A DNA stretch of 64,000 nt from Pseudomonas putida (GTDB lineage Bacteria; Pseudomonadota; Gammaproteobacteria; Pseudomonadales; Pseudomonadaceae), in NCBI GenBank assembly GCA_041071465.1, contig CP163498.1:2994001-3058000 (forward strand), in the 5' to 3' direction. The notes beneath the pieces were generated by a model that worked only from the letters and a program-made list of their open reading frames with translations, was not told the DNA's origin and ran no database searches. The position numbers were made by a program, and so were the translations under genes. Below are positions 10,172-19,880 of this stretch, piece by piece (the first letter of the stretch is position 1; each line of letters opens with the position of its first letter).

Positions 10172-11177
10172 GCTGCGCCGCCTGCGCGCCCTGCGCCTGG
10201 CCTGGGGCGTGGCACTGTGCCTGGCAGTGAGCTTTGGTATCGGCTTGCCGGTGCCGATCCTGGCACCTGTGTTTGCAGTATTGCTGCTCGCCATGCGCAG
10301 TCAGCCACTGCCCCTGCGTGCGGCGCCGGCCCTGGCGCTGCTGGTGCTGCTAAGTTGCGGCAGCGGTCTGCTGCTTATTCCGCTGTTGCGCCATGCCCCA
10401 ACGGCTGGCGTGTTGCTGGTGGGGGTGGGGGTTTTCCTGACATTGCGCTATGCGTTGAAGGGGGGCAACGGCCTGCTGGCCAACCTGCTGGTGGTCGGCC
10501 TGACCATGATTGCTGCTGCCGGCACCAGCGATTTCACATTGGCGCTTTCGGTAGTCGAAGCGCTGGCCAAGGGCATGCTGCTGGCGGTGCTGGGCACGAC
10601 AGTGGCGCATGTGCTGTTTCCCGAGCCAGCCGATGCGCCGGCACAACCGGCGGCGGCGCTGCTGGCCAGCGAGCATGTCAGCTGGGTGGCGCTGCGGGCC
10701 ACACTGATCGTGATGCCGGCCTTTCTCCTGGCGTTGATCGCGCCGGACCAGTACATGCCACTGATCATGAAAGCCGTGAGCGTTGGGCAGCAGGCCGGCG
10801 AAACCCGTGCGCGGCACGCCAGCCGAGAGCTGATCGGTTCAACCTTGCTTGCTGGGGTGTTGGCGATAGTGTTGTGGGGGGCGTTGAGCCTGTACGTGCA
10901 CCTGTGGATGTTCTTCCTGTGGGTACTGCTGTTCGCGCTCTGGCAGGCGCGACGGCTGTACCAGGCCGTGTCGAACCGGCAGAGCCCGGCTTATTGGGTG
11001 AGCTGCCTGACGACAATGCTGATCCTGTTAGGGCAGTCGGTGCAGGACAGTGCCGGCGGGCAGGACGTTTACCGCGCCTTTGCCGTGCGCATGGCACTGT
11101 TTCTGGCGGTGTCGGTGTATGCCAGTGCCATGCTTATCTGGATTGACCGGTTTCGGCTTCGGGTACGGGCTGTTTAG
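10161..11177 (+). CDS. DUF2955 (fusaric-acid-resistance-like) inner-membrane efflux component
   Basis: Polytopic membrane protein of 338 residues. Two blocks of hydrophobic helices are separated by a short cytoplasmic stretch around residues 155-170, the layout of the DUF2955/FUSC aromatic-acid exporter relatives such as AaeB. It is the last gene of the outer-membrane factor, adaptor and pump set and probably supplies the inner-membrane part of a tripartite exporter of small aromatic or organic acids. It ends 8 bases from the convergent SulP gene. The family assignment is good; the substrate is unknown. Confidence 0.82.
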   Translation: MPIELRRLRALRLAWGVALCLAVSFGIGLPVPILAPVFAVLLLAMRSQPLPLRAAPALALLVLLSCGSGLLLIPLLRHAPTAGVLLVGVGVFLTLRYALKGGNGLLANLLVVGLTMIAAAGTSDFTLALSVVEALAKGMLLAVLGTTVAHVLFPEPADAPAQPAAALLASEHVSWVALRATLIVMPAFLLALIAPDQYMPLIMKAVSVGQQAGETRARHASRELIGSTLLAGVLAIVLWGALSLYVHLWMFFLWVLLFALWQARRLYQAVSNRQSPAYWVSCLTTMLILLGQSVQDSAGGQDVYRAFAVRMALFLAVSVYASAMLIWIDRFRLRVRAV

Positions 11178-11185
11178 TTCCTCTG

Positions 11186-12897
11186 TCAGGGCTGCCAATC
11201 GACCCCACTCTCTTCCAGATAGGCATCCACTGCCGCGCCCACTGTAGGGTGAAAAGCCCTCTCTCCCATATGCTCGAACAACCCGAATCGCCGCATCTTG
11301 TCCTTCACCGGGTCCTTCATTTCGGCAAACTGCAACTCCACCCCCCGTGCCTCCAGCGCTCGGTCCAGCTCGGCCAGCATGTCCGCCGAGGTGATGTCGA
11401 TACTGGTCACCGGTTCCGCCGCAATTATCAGCCGCTGCACCGGCGTCGGCGACGCGTCCACCGCCGCCATCACTGTGCTCTGGAACTGCTCGGCATTGGC
11501 AAAGAACAGCGGCGCGTCCCAGCGCAGCAGCACCAGCCCCGGAATACGCCGGGCCTGTGGATAACGCTGCACGTCATGGTAACCACGCAGCCCATCGGCA
11601 CGCCCGAGCACCGCGTGGTGCGGCCGCCAGCCGTCCCACAGGAACTCGATCACCGACACCGCCACGGCAATGCAGATACCGGGAATGGCGCCGAACACCG
11701 CCACACCGACAAAGCAGGTGATCGACAGCCAGAATTCCCACTGCTGCATGCGGAAAATACGCTTGAGGTCGGCGAACTCGAACAGCCCCAGCGCAGCGGC
11801 AATGACCACCGCAGCCAGCGCGCTGTTGGGCAGGTGCTGCATCAGATTGGGCGCTACCAGCAGCAACAGGGTTACTGCCAGCGCGCCGATGATGCCGGTG
11901 AGCTGGGTCTGCGAGCCGGCGGCTTCGGCCACCGGTGTGCGTGACGAACTGCTGCTGATCGGGATGCCTTGGAACAGCCCCGAAGCCAGGTTGGCCACGC
12001 CCAGGCCGAACATCTCCTGGTTGGGGTTTACCGGCATTTTCAGGCGTGCGGCATAAGAGCGTGACAGTACGCTGGTGTCGGCGAACGACACCAGCGCCAC
12101 GGCAACCCCGCCCAGTATCACTTCGACCAGGTCGATGTCGGTTACCCAGGGAAGACGAAGCTGGGCAGGCCCTGGGGCAATTGCCCGAGTACCTTGACGC
12201 CCATTTGGTCGAGATTGAACAGGCTTACTGCCAGCGTCGCCAACACCACGGCGATCAAGATGCCTGGCAGGCGCTTGAACGGTTTGAGCAGCAGGATCAG
12301 CGCCAGGCTACCGGCGCCCACGACGAAGCTTGGCCAGTGCCCCTGGCCGGCGAACAGCGCCTGGCCCAAGTGCCAAAGGTCGCGCAAGGGCCCCTCACTG
12401 TCGACTTTGAGGCCGAACAGCTTGGGCAACTGGCTGATCAATACGGTGAGGGCGATGCCGTTCATGTAGCCGTAGCGGATCGGCTTGGACAGCAGCTCGG
12501 TGATAAAGCCCAGGCGCAGCAACCCGGCAACCACACAGAACGCCCCGGCGACCAGCGCCATCATGCTGGCGATTGCGATCGCCCGCTGCGGGTCGCTGGC
12601 AGCGTACTGCACCACCACTGCCAGGATCGGCGCGGCCAGCGCCGAGTCCGGCCCCAGCACCAGGATGCGGCTGGGGCCGAACAGGGCATAGGCCAGCAGC
12701 GGGATGATGGTGGCGTACAGCCCATAGATACCGGGGACGCCGGACGCTTCGGCGTAGGCGATGCCCACGGGTACCAGCATGGTGGTGAGCACCAGGCCGG
12801 CGGCGATGTCCTTGGGTAACCAGGCCGCTTTGTAGTGGAGCAGGGTGACCAGGCCGGGCATCCAGCGTTGCCAGTCGAAGCGTGTGGTGTCGGGCAT
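11186..12897 (-). CDS. SulP-family anion transporter with STAS domain (frameshift near 12150)
   Basis: Inner-membrane SulP/SLC26 transporter for sulfate, bicarbonate or a similar anion. The N-terminal membrane domain begins after ATG 12897 with the SulP hallmark DIAAGLVLTTMLVPVGIAYA; the C-terminal ~120 residues form a cytoplasmic STAS domain (SIDITSADMLAELD). The frame stops after FVFPG; one extra base in the GGG at 12149-12151 gives FVFPWVTDIDLVEVILGG and a 570-residue protein, normal for bacterial SulP. Both halves keep conserved motifs to the junction, so an error is likelier than decay. It is convergent with the DUF2955 gene and divergent from the sigma factor gene. Confidence 0.88.
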
Positions 12898-12982
12898 GGT
12901 GCGGGCTCTGGAGAAGGAGGGGGCTCAATCACAGAATAGGTGTTGGCGCCGGGTAGCGCTTCCCGCGTCTCGCCTATAAAAT

Positions 12983-13001
12983 GCGATAAATTCTCATTAG
13001 C
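12983..13001. promoter_or_regulatory. Fur-box-like site upstream of the FecI-type sigma gene
   Basis: GCGATAAATTCTCATTAGC lies 15 bases before the probable GTG start of the sigma factor. Its reverse complement contains AATGAGAAT, the core unit of Pseudomonas Fur boxes. Iron repression of this operon is expected from the gene content. The match is partial, so this is an inference. Confidence 0.55.
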
Positions 13002-13015
13002 TTTTGGTCCTGCCC

Positions 13016-13522
13016 GTGTCCGCATCCCACACCAGCAAGCTGGGTTTGTTTTTCAGCGATCACCACCGCTGGTTGCTGCGGCATGTGCAACGGCAACTGA
13101 GCAACCGCCCAGACGCCGAGGACACGGCTGCCGAAACCTTCTGCCAGCTGCTTGCCGCACGGGTCGACCCAGCGGCCATCGAGCAGCCGCGCGCCTACCT
13201 CTCGACCATTGCCAGGCGACTGATTTCCGACCGCCATCGCCGCCGACGCCTGGAGCAGGCCTACCTGGAGCGGCTGATGCTGCTGCCTGAAACGCTGGCG
13301 CCCTCGCCGGAAGAAACCCACCTGCTGCTGGAAGCCCTGCACGCCATCGACCGCAGCCTGGCAGGGCTGCCGCTGGTGGTGAAGAAGGCGTTTCTCATGA
13401 GCCAGCTCGATGGCCTGGCCTATGCGGAAATTGGTCGGCGCCTGGGCGTATCCGAACGTACGGTTGGCCGCTACATGACCCAGGCCTTGCGCCAGTGTTA
13501 CCTGAGCGGGGCGCAAGCATGA
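13016..13522 (+). CDS. FecI-like ECF (iron-starvation) RNA polymerase sigma factor
   Basis: ECF sigma-70 factor that directs transcription of a ferric-siderophore receptor when its partner FecR releases it. Region 2 is near the N-terminus (FSDHHRWLLRHVQRQL and AEDTAAETFCQLL) and region 4 at the C-terminus has the helix-turn-helix YAEIGRRLGVSERTVGRYM. I chose GTG 13016 (SASHTSKLG), which gives about 168 residues; an in-frame TTG at 13004 is possible but less likely. Its last codon overlaps the fecR start as ATGA at 13519-13522, showing coupling. Confidence 0.93.
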   Translation: MSASHTSKLGLFFSDHHRWLLRHVQRQLSNRPDAEDTAAETFCQLLAARVDPAAIEQPRAYLSTIARRLISDRHRRRRLEQAYLERLMLLPETLAPSPEETHLLLEALHAIDRSLAGLPLVVKKAFLMSQLDGLAYAEIGRRLGVSERTVGRYMTQALRQCYLSGAQA

Positions 13523-14466
13523 GCCGGCGCGTATTGAACCCTGCCGCCGAACAGGCAGTCGCGTGGATGGTGCGCCTGCGCTCCGGGCGAGACGATGCCC
13601 GGCAACAGGCGCTTTTTCAGCAGTGGCTGGGTGATGACCCGGCCAACGTCCATGCCTGGGAGCAATTGCAACGTGGCTTGGGCGAGCACTTCGAGGTTGT
13701 GCGCCGAGCTCCTGGCGCTTTGCGCGATACCTTGCTGCAGCCGGAAGTCGGTCGGCGCGATGTGTTGCGGGCAATGGCCGGGCTTTCTGTGCTGGGTGGC
13801 AGTTTGTGGTTCGCCGCCAGCAGCGATACCGGCCAGGCATTGACGGCCGATTTGCGTACAGGCACCGGCGAACGTCGCAGCCTGACGTTGGCTGATGGCA
13901 GCCGGCTGACATTGAATGCCGACAGTGCGGTCGACCTCGCCTTCTCCGGCAGCCGTCGGCTGGTGCGCTTGCGCAGGGGAGGGCTGGTGGTGCAGGTGGC
14001 TGCAGACCCGAGCCGTCCGTTCATCGTGCGTAGCGAGCAAGGTGATGTGCGCGCACTGGGTACGCGTTTTCTGGTCGAGCAACTGGCCGACGCCACCCGC
14101 GTGGTGGTGCTGGAGCACGCCGTGCGCGCTTCGTTGCCCAATGGCACCGAGCTGGACTTGGCAGAGGGTCAGGCAGCGTTGTTGCATGCGCAGCGCATCG
14201 AGCCACTGACGGCGGGGCAGGCCTACCGCGCCGACTGGGTGCAAGGTCACCTCAGTGTGCTGGACGAGCCCCTGGCGTTGGTTATCGATGCCTTGCGCCC
14301 GTATCGCCCGGGGTTCGTCCGTGTCAGCCCGCAGGTGCGCAACCTGCGGGTACAGGGGGTGTTCCCGCTGGATGACAGCGAGCGCACCTTGGCTGCCCTT
14401 GAAGAGACGATGCCGATCAGCGTGAAACGCTACGGTGCCTGGCTGACCTTGATCGAAGCGCGCTGA
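13519..14466 (+). CDS. fecR: FecR-family anti-sigma regulator
   Basis: Inner-membrane signal transducer that receives the signal of the loaded TonB receptor in the periplasm and controls the adjacent sigma factor. Of 315 residues, the N-terminal ~85 are cytoplasmic with the DUF4880-type motif EQAVAWMVRLRSG. One membrane segment (about residues 85-105) follows, then the periplasmic FecR domain with RTGTGERRSLTLADGSRL and the DVRALGTRF motif. The start overlaps the sigma gene. The C-terminal part is expected to contact the STN domain of the next gene's product. Confidence 0.93.
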   Translation: MSRRVLNPAAEQAVAWMVRLRSGRDDARQQALFQQWLGDDPANVHAWEQLQRGLGEHFEVVRRAPGALRDTLLQPEVGRRDVLRAMAGLSVLGGSLWFAASSDTGQALTADLRTGTGERRSLTLADGSRLTLNADSAVDLAFSGSRRLVRLRRGGLVVQVAADPSRPFIVRSEQGDVRALGTRFLVEQLADATRVVVLEHAVRASLPNGTELDLAEGQAALLHAQRIEPLTAGQAYRADWVQGHLSVLDEPLALVIDALRPYRPGFVRVSPQVRNLRVQGVFPLDDSERTLAALEETMPISVKRYGAWLTLIEAR

Positions 14467-14478
14467 GCGGGCTGCTTT

Positions 14479-14501
14479 CGAATGAAAATTTTTATCATTC
14501 G
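14479..14501. promoter_or_regulatory. Palindromic Fur-box-like site before the TonB receptor
   Basis: Two 7-base arms, CGAATGA and TCATTCG, form a perfect inverted repeat around the AT-rich centre AAATTTTTA, 65 bases before the receptor's GTG. The layout is Fur-box-like. The GAAAAT inside it, with GTGTCC about 14 bases further on, could also be the -35/-10 of a FecI-type promoter, so iron and siderophore signals may meet here. Confidence 0.6.
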
Positions 14502-14565
14502 TGTCCGGTTTTTCTTGCTCGTCCCACCTCTCTCCTGACAACAGCAAAAATTCAGGAGTATCCAC

Positions 14566-16967
14566 GTGTTCAAACCTTGGCCCCTCGCCCTTGCCATCGT
14601 GCTGGCAACCGCACCAACGGCCGTCGTCCAGGCGCAAGGATCTGCGCAGCAACAGCTGCAGCGTTTCGACCTGCCGGCCGCCAGCCTGGCGCAAACCCTC
14701 AACACCATCGCCCGCCAAGGTGGGCAGGTGATGTCGCTGGACCCGGCTCTGGTCGTCGGCAAGCAGGCCCCCGCGATCCAGGGTGAGATGAGTGCCTTGC
14801 AAGCCGTGCAGCAGGCGCTGGTGGGCAGCGGCCTGCAACTGATCGTCACTGGCAGCGGCACCTTCAGTGTGGTGCCGACGGTGGACGCCAAGGGCGCGCT
14901 GGAACTGGGTGCTACCAACATCAACAGCGTGGGGCTGGGCGAAACCACCGAGGGTTCTGGCTCGTACACCACCGGCGCCGTGACGATCGGCAAGACCCCT
15001 CAGTCGCTGCGCCGTACACCGCAGTCGGTGACCGTGGTTACGCGCAAACTGATGGACGACAAGAACCTGGTCTCACTGGACCAGGTGATGGCCCAGACCA
15101 CAGGCATTACCCGCGCCAACCGTGGCTACGGCAACCATCACTTCAGCTCCCGGGGTTTCGACATCACCGACGACAGTTACATGGTCGACGGCGTGGCCGG
15201 GCAGGCCTACGCCTACACCGGCTGGATGATCCCCGACATGGCGGTGTTCGACCGTGTCGAGGTACTGCGAGGCGCCTCGGGCCTGTTGGTAGGGGCGGGC
15301 AACCCAGGCGGTGCGGTCAACCTGGTGCGTAAGCGCCCGACGTCGGAGCCACGTTTCTCCGTGACCACCCGTGCCGGCTCCTGGGACAATTACCGGCTGG
15401 ACCTGGACGCCAGTGGCAGGCTGAACCCGCAAGGTTCTCTGCGCGGCCGCGTGGTGGCGTCCTACGAGGACCGTGGTTACTTCACCGATGTCAGCAAGTC
15501 CAAGCGGCCGTTGCTGTACGGCATAGTCGAAGGCGACCTGAGCGACGCCACTACCATTGCTTTGGGTTTGCGCCGGCAGACTTCGCGCATTGACGGCTAC
15601 AGCGTGCTGGGCTTGCCGAACAACCCGGATGGCAGCAACCCGCACCTCAAGCGTTCCACCTTCCTGGGCCAGGACTGGGCCACGCTGCAGACCCGCACCG
15701 ACGAAGTGTTCGCCGACCTCAATCACCGTTTCACCGACAACTGGAGCGGCAAGCTGGCGCTGTCGCACTCCGAAAGCAGTTACAACCGCAGCGCCATCGA
15801 ATGGAGCGCAGAGGACACGCTGGAGTACGGCAGCCCCACTGGGCCGATAATCAACGACACCAGCTTTCACAAGTTCGATGTCACCGCCAACGCGGTGGAC
15901 GGCCACCTGGACGGCGAGTTCGAAGCGTTTGGCCTGAGCCATCAGCTGTCGCTGGGGGCCAACTGGTCCCGGCGCAAGATGAATGACAAGGACGCCACTG
16001 TAAAGCTCGACAGCCCCATCCCGCTCAATGTGTTCGACCCGGACCACAGCATTGTCCCAGAACCTTCGCGACAGGGATGGGACTACAAGGAAGACACCTT
16101 CGATACCCGTTACGGCACCTACCTCAATGCCCGCCTGCACATGACCGAGGACCTCAGCCTGGTGCTGGGCGGGCGCCTGAGTTGGTACAAGACCGAGGCC
16201 TGGAGTGGCGGGCTGAAAAGCACCAATGAACAGAAGCACGAGTTCACGCCTTTCGTTGGTGCCATCTACGACCTGAACAACAACTGGTCTCTGTACGCCA
16301 GCTATGCCGATATCTTCATGCCCAGGCCAGTTACCGCAGTGCGGGTGGCAAGATGCTTGACCCCGCTATCGGTTCCAACTACGAAACCGGCATCAAGGGC
16401 GAGTTGTTCGACAAGCGTCTGAACCTGTCCTTTGCGCTGTTCTATATCGAACAGGAGGACGTCGCCGCTCGCGACTATGCCAATGATGGCAACTGTCCCA
16501 CAGACGTTGCAGGCCGTTGTTACGTGAACAGCGATGGCATCAGCCGCAGCAAGGGCTTCGAGGCAGAGGCCAGCGGTGAGTTGCTGCCGGGCTTGCAGGT
16601 GGCGGCGGGTTATACCTTCAACACCACGCAGTCGGAGACTGGCGGGCCGATCTCGGCACAAACGCCCAAGCATCTGCTGCGGGTGAACACCAACTACACC
16701 CTGCCGGGTGAGTGGAACCGCCTCAGTGTCGGCGGTGGTGTGTCGGCCCAGTCCCATTACTACGACGCTTACAATGGCGTGAGCAACAGCGGCCGGGCGG
16801 TGTTCGATGCACGGGCGGCGTACAAGCTCGACCAGCACTGGACGGTGGGCGTGGACGTGGAGAACCTGCTGGACCGCAAGTATTTCGACTCGACCGGTTA
16901 CTGGACCCGCGGCACTACTTACGGCGCGCCGCGTAGCTACATGCTGACCTTGCGTGGGGATTTCTGA
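14566..16967 (+). CDS. TonB-dependent siderophore receptor, FecIR-coupled (frameshift near 16323)
   Basis: Outer-membrane ferric-siderophore receptor. GTG start at 14566 after AGGAG. The order is a signal peptide ending near residue 25 (VVQAQ), an STN domain (RFDLPAASLAQTLNTIARQ), a plug with TPQSLRRTPQSVTVVTRK and VEVLRGASGLLVGAGNPGG, and a barrel ending in Phe (LRGDF). The frame breaks after ADIFMP; one extra C in the CCC at 16321-16323 gives QASYRSAGGKMLDPAIGSNYE and an 800-residue protein. The missing base is probably an error. The gene completes a standard sigma/anti-sigma/receptor unit with the two genes before it. Confidence 0.92.
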
Positions 16968-16999
16968 AGCTCGCCGCAAACACCCCCCTGAATTGCGCG

Positions 17000-17029
17000 C
17001 CTGATGTTGGACACAAATCCAACCTCAGG
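17000..17029. terminator. Stem-loop between convergent TonB receptor and LysR genes
   Basis: CCTGATGTTGGA pairs with TCCAACCTCAGG around a 6-base loop (11 of 12 pairs). It lies 33 bases after the receptor stop and overlaps the LysR stop codon. There is no clear U-tract, so it may act as a bidirectional transcript end or a processing hairpin. Confidence 0.45.
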
Positions 17030-17939
17030 TTGCGCCTTCATCCACAGCCGTCGCTATCAGAAAATCGATTAATGCCCGGCTGGCCGCCGACAGTTGGCGA
17101 TGCGGCGGATAAATGATCGAGAAAGGCCGTCGGGCACCTTCGTAGTCCTCCAACAAACGCTCCAGCCGGCCCTGCTGCAAGCGTTCGGCGACGATGAACT
17201 CGTAAGTCTGACAGATCCCGACACCCTGATCGGCCAGTGAGATGCAACCCAGCACATCGTCCGCCACCACCGGATTTCCCTGCGGTATGAAGCATATTTC
17301 CTCCTCACCTTGGCGGAACTGCCAAACGCCTGGCCGGCCGTTGCTGGGCATTACGAAAGGCAGGCAGTTGTGTCCGGCCAAATCTGCTATGGATTGCGGC
17401 CTGCCGGCACGCGAGATGTAGGCCGGCGCCGCCACCAGGCAAAGCCGAGCTTCCTCCAACCGACGCGCCACCAGGGCGCTATCCGGCAAGACGCCAAGAC
17501 GAATGGCCAGGTCATACCCTTCGGCCACCAAGTCGACATTACGATTGGTGATGCTCAACTCGACCTGTACTTTCGGATAACGCAGCGCGAAGGTTGCCAG
17601 CATGGCCGGCAACCGGTGATGCCCATAGGTGGTCGGCGCGCTCAGGCGCACACGGCCCTGCACCTCGCCTTGGCCGCTCAGTGCTCGCTCCGCGCTGGCG
17701 ATCTGTTGAAACGCAGTGCGGGCCTGCTCGATGTATTCCAGGCCACTGTCAGTGACGCTCAATCGACGCGTGGTGCGGCGTAGCAACTGCACCCCTAGGT
17801 GTGCCTCAAGCCGTGAAATCGCCCGACTAACCACGGAGGGTGTGGTGGCGAGGGCCACCGCTGCCGCGCTGAGCGAGCCACGCTCTACTACCTCCAGCAG
17901 CGCCTCGACATCCCCTAGGTGACCAAACCGTCGCGCCAT
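17025..17939 (-). CDS. LysR-family transcriptional regulator
   Basis: DNA-binding regulator of 304 residues. The N-terminal winged helix-turn-helix includes ALLEVVERGSLSAAAVALAT and SRAISRLEAHLGVQLL; the C-terminal effector domain has LVAEGYDLAIRLGVLPDSALV, typical of the LTTR family. I chose ATG 17939 (MARRFGHLGD) because the LysR domain begins there; upstream in-frame sequence has no family similarity. It is divergent from the DJ-1/PfpI gene across about 120 bases and probably regulates it and the following SDR. The inducer is unknown. Confidence 0.92.
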   Translation of the reverse strand: MARRFGHLGDVEALLEVVERGSLSAAAVALATTPSVVSRAISRLEAHLGVQLLRRTTRRLSVTDSGLEYIEQARTAFQQIASAERALSGQGEVQGRVRLSAPTTYGHHRLPAMLATFALRYPKVQVELSITNRNVDLVAEGYDLAIRLGVLPDSALVARRLEEARLCLVAAPAYISRAGRPQSIADLAGHNCLPFVMPSNGRPGVWQFRQGEEEICFIPQGNPVVADDVLGCISLADQGVGICQTYEFIVAERLQQGRLERLLEDYEGARRPFSIIYPPHRQLSAASRALIDFLIATAVDEGAT

Positions 17940-18056
17940 CTTGTTCTCCAGAGCAAAACTGCTTTCCCACGCCCCCAATTTATCGCCTGGTTGATCATCA
18001 ATAAAGTGTCCATCAGGGCACGGCATCCGGCTTGTGCATGAATGGGAGAAAATGCG

Positions 18057-18904
18057 ATGGGGACTTACCGACGACTGATCCTGGCTGCTGTCATTGGCAG
18101 CGTGAGCTTGGGCGCCCACGCGGCTAACGTGCTGGTGGTGCTGTCCGACGAGAGCCACCTAGGCCTGCGCGATGGTAAGGCCTTCGCCACCGGCTTCTAC
18201 CTCAACGAGCTGCTGGAGCCGACCAAAATGCTGCTCGACGCAGGCCACCAAGTGACCTTCGCCACTCCCCTCGGCCGTGCGCCTACTCTGGACCGCAGCT
18301 CGGCCAGCGCCCAGTACTTCGGTAACGATCCGAAGCAATTGGAGCAATACCAGGCGCTGCTGGACCAGTTGCAGCTCACTTCTGCGGAGCATTCGCCGGT
18401 GATAAGCCTGGCCCGTGTGGAGCAGATTGGCTATGGGACGTTCGATGCAGTCTACGTGCCTGGCGGCCATGCCCCGATGCAAGACCTACTCGCCGACCCG
18501 GCCCTAGGTCGTCTGCTTCGTGCATTTCACGCCGAGGGCAAAACCACCGCGTTGCTCTGCCACGGTCCCATTGCTCTGCTCTCCGCGCTGGACCAGCCGC
18601 GCAAGTTGATCCAGGCACTGGAGAGCGGGAGCCGGACAGCGATGCCCGACGACTGGATCTATTCTGGCTACCGCATGACGGTCATCAGCAACCAGGAGGA
18701 AGAACAGGCCAAGGGCCTGCTCGGCGGGGGCAGATGAAGTTCTATCCGCAGACCGCCCTGGAGCGCGCGGGCGGGCAGTATCAGAGCAACCAGTCGCCCT
18801 GGACGCCTAATGTTGTCATCGACCGTGAATTGATAACCGGGCAGAACCCGGCATCAGCGACGCAGGTGGCCCAGGCTGTTTTGCATCGTCTGCAGAAACA
18901 CTGA
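18057..18904 (+). CDS. Exported DJ-1/PfpI-family protein, HSP31-like (frameshift near 18730)
   Basis: Class I glutamine amidotransferase-like protein of the DJ-1/PfpI superfamily, close to Hsp31-type chaperones, glyoxalases or proteases. It starts at ATG 18057 with GGAGA just upstream. Residues 1-22 form a signal peptide ending GAHA, unusual for a group that is mostly cytoplasmic. The nucleophile Cys lies in TALLCHGP (about residue 168). The frame stops after KGLLGGGR; one extra G in the run at 18726-18730 gives [18 protein letters not shown] and ends at 18904 (282 residues), matching family C-termini. The break is probably an error. Confidence 0.85.
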
Positions 18905-18920
18905 TCAACAGGGGCATGCC

Positions 18921-19643
18921 ATGACGCAACGTACCTTTTTGATTACCGGAGCCAGCAAGGGCATCGGCCGGGCAATTTCCGAACAACTGGTGGAACAGGG
19001 CCATCAGATCGTTGGTATTGCTCGCCAAGCAGGGGATACCAGCTTCCCCGGCGAACTGATCGCCGCGGACCTGAGCGACTCAATGCGTTTGTTTGCGATG
19101 CTGGCGGAGCTGACCAAGCACTACGCGTTCGACGGCGTAGTGAACAACGTCGGTTTGGTCCGTCCGCAGATGCTGGGCGAAATTGACTTGGCAAGCTTCG
19201 ATGAAGTTATGCGGGTTAACTTGCACCCTGCGTTGCAGGCGACCCAAGCGTTGCTGCCAGGGATGCGCAAGCGCGGTTGGGGGCGCGTAGTGAATATCTC
19301 CAGCCTGACCGTGCTCGGTATTCGCCAGCGCACTTCCTACGCGGCTGCCAAGGCAGCGTTGGTCAGCTTCACTCGCAGTTGGGCGCTGGAACTGGCGCAG
19401 ACCGGAATTACGGTCAATGCGGTCGCTCCAGGGCCGATCGAGACCGAACTGTTCCGCGGCGGCAATCCGCTGGGCAGCGCAGGCGAAGCTGCCTATATCG
19501 CCGCGGTGCCGATGGGGCGGCTCGGGCAGCCACAAGAAGTCGCTTCGGCAGTGGCCTTCCTGCTTGGGGAGAGCAGTGCCTTCATTACTGGGCAGACAAT
19601 TTACGTTGACGGTGGCGCATCTATCGGTCGCAGCGGTCTTTGA
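18921..19643 (+). CDS. SDR-family oxidoreductase (FabG-like)
   Basis: Classical NAD(P)-dependent short-chain dehydrogenase of 240 residues. It has the cofactor motif TGASKGIG near residue 10, NNVG near 76, and the Ser128, Tyr140, Lys144 catalytic set (YAAAK). The C-terminal [12 protein letters not shown] is typical of FabG-like enzymes. It starts 16 bases after the DJ-1/PfpI gene with GGGGC-type spacing and is likely in its operon under the divergent LysR. The substrate is not predictable. Confidence 0.93.
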   Translation: MTQRTFLITGASKGIGRAISEQLVEQGHQIVGIARQAGDTSFPGELIAADLSDSMRLFAMLAELTKHYAFDGVVNNVGLVRPQMLGEIDLASFDEVMRVNLHPALQATQALLPGMRKRGWGRVVNISSLTVLGIRQRTSYAAAKAALVSFTRSWALELAQTGITVNAVAPGPIETELFRGGNPLGSAGEAAYIAAVPMGRLGQPQEVASAVAFLLGESSAFITGQTIYVDGGASIGRSGL

Positions 19644-19880
19644 CAACAGAGCCAGGGCGCTGATCGTGCGAAGTGCCATCTCGGCAGCGACCTTGCCCAC
19701 CCTGAGAGCCAAGGCAAGCGGCAGCCTTGGCGGCCTAGGTGAGCCCATAACCTGCTCTTAATCCAAACGCCTCAGCCTTGCCAAAATTTTAAGCCCCCTG
19801 GGCGCGCCAAGTGACAGGCCTACCCAGTTCCATGCCCGCACAGATGAAGAAAACGACCAACACGGTTGGAGGCTACACAC

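Noticed and set aside
13498..14838. Minus-strand frame of 446 codons over fecR and the receptor start
   Set aside because: Shadow of fecR; composition is His/Gln-rich and no start signal or motif is present.
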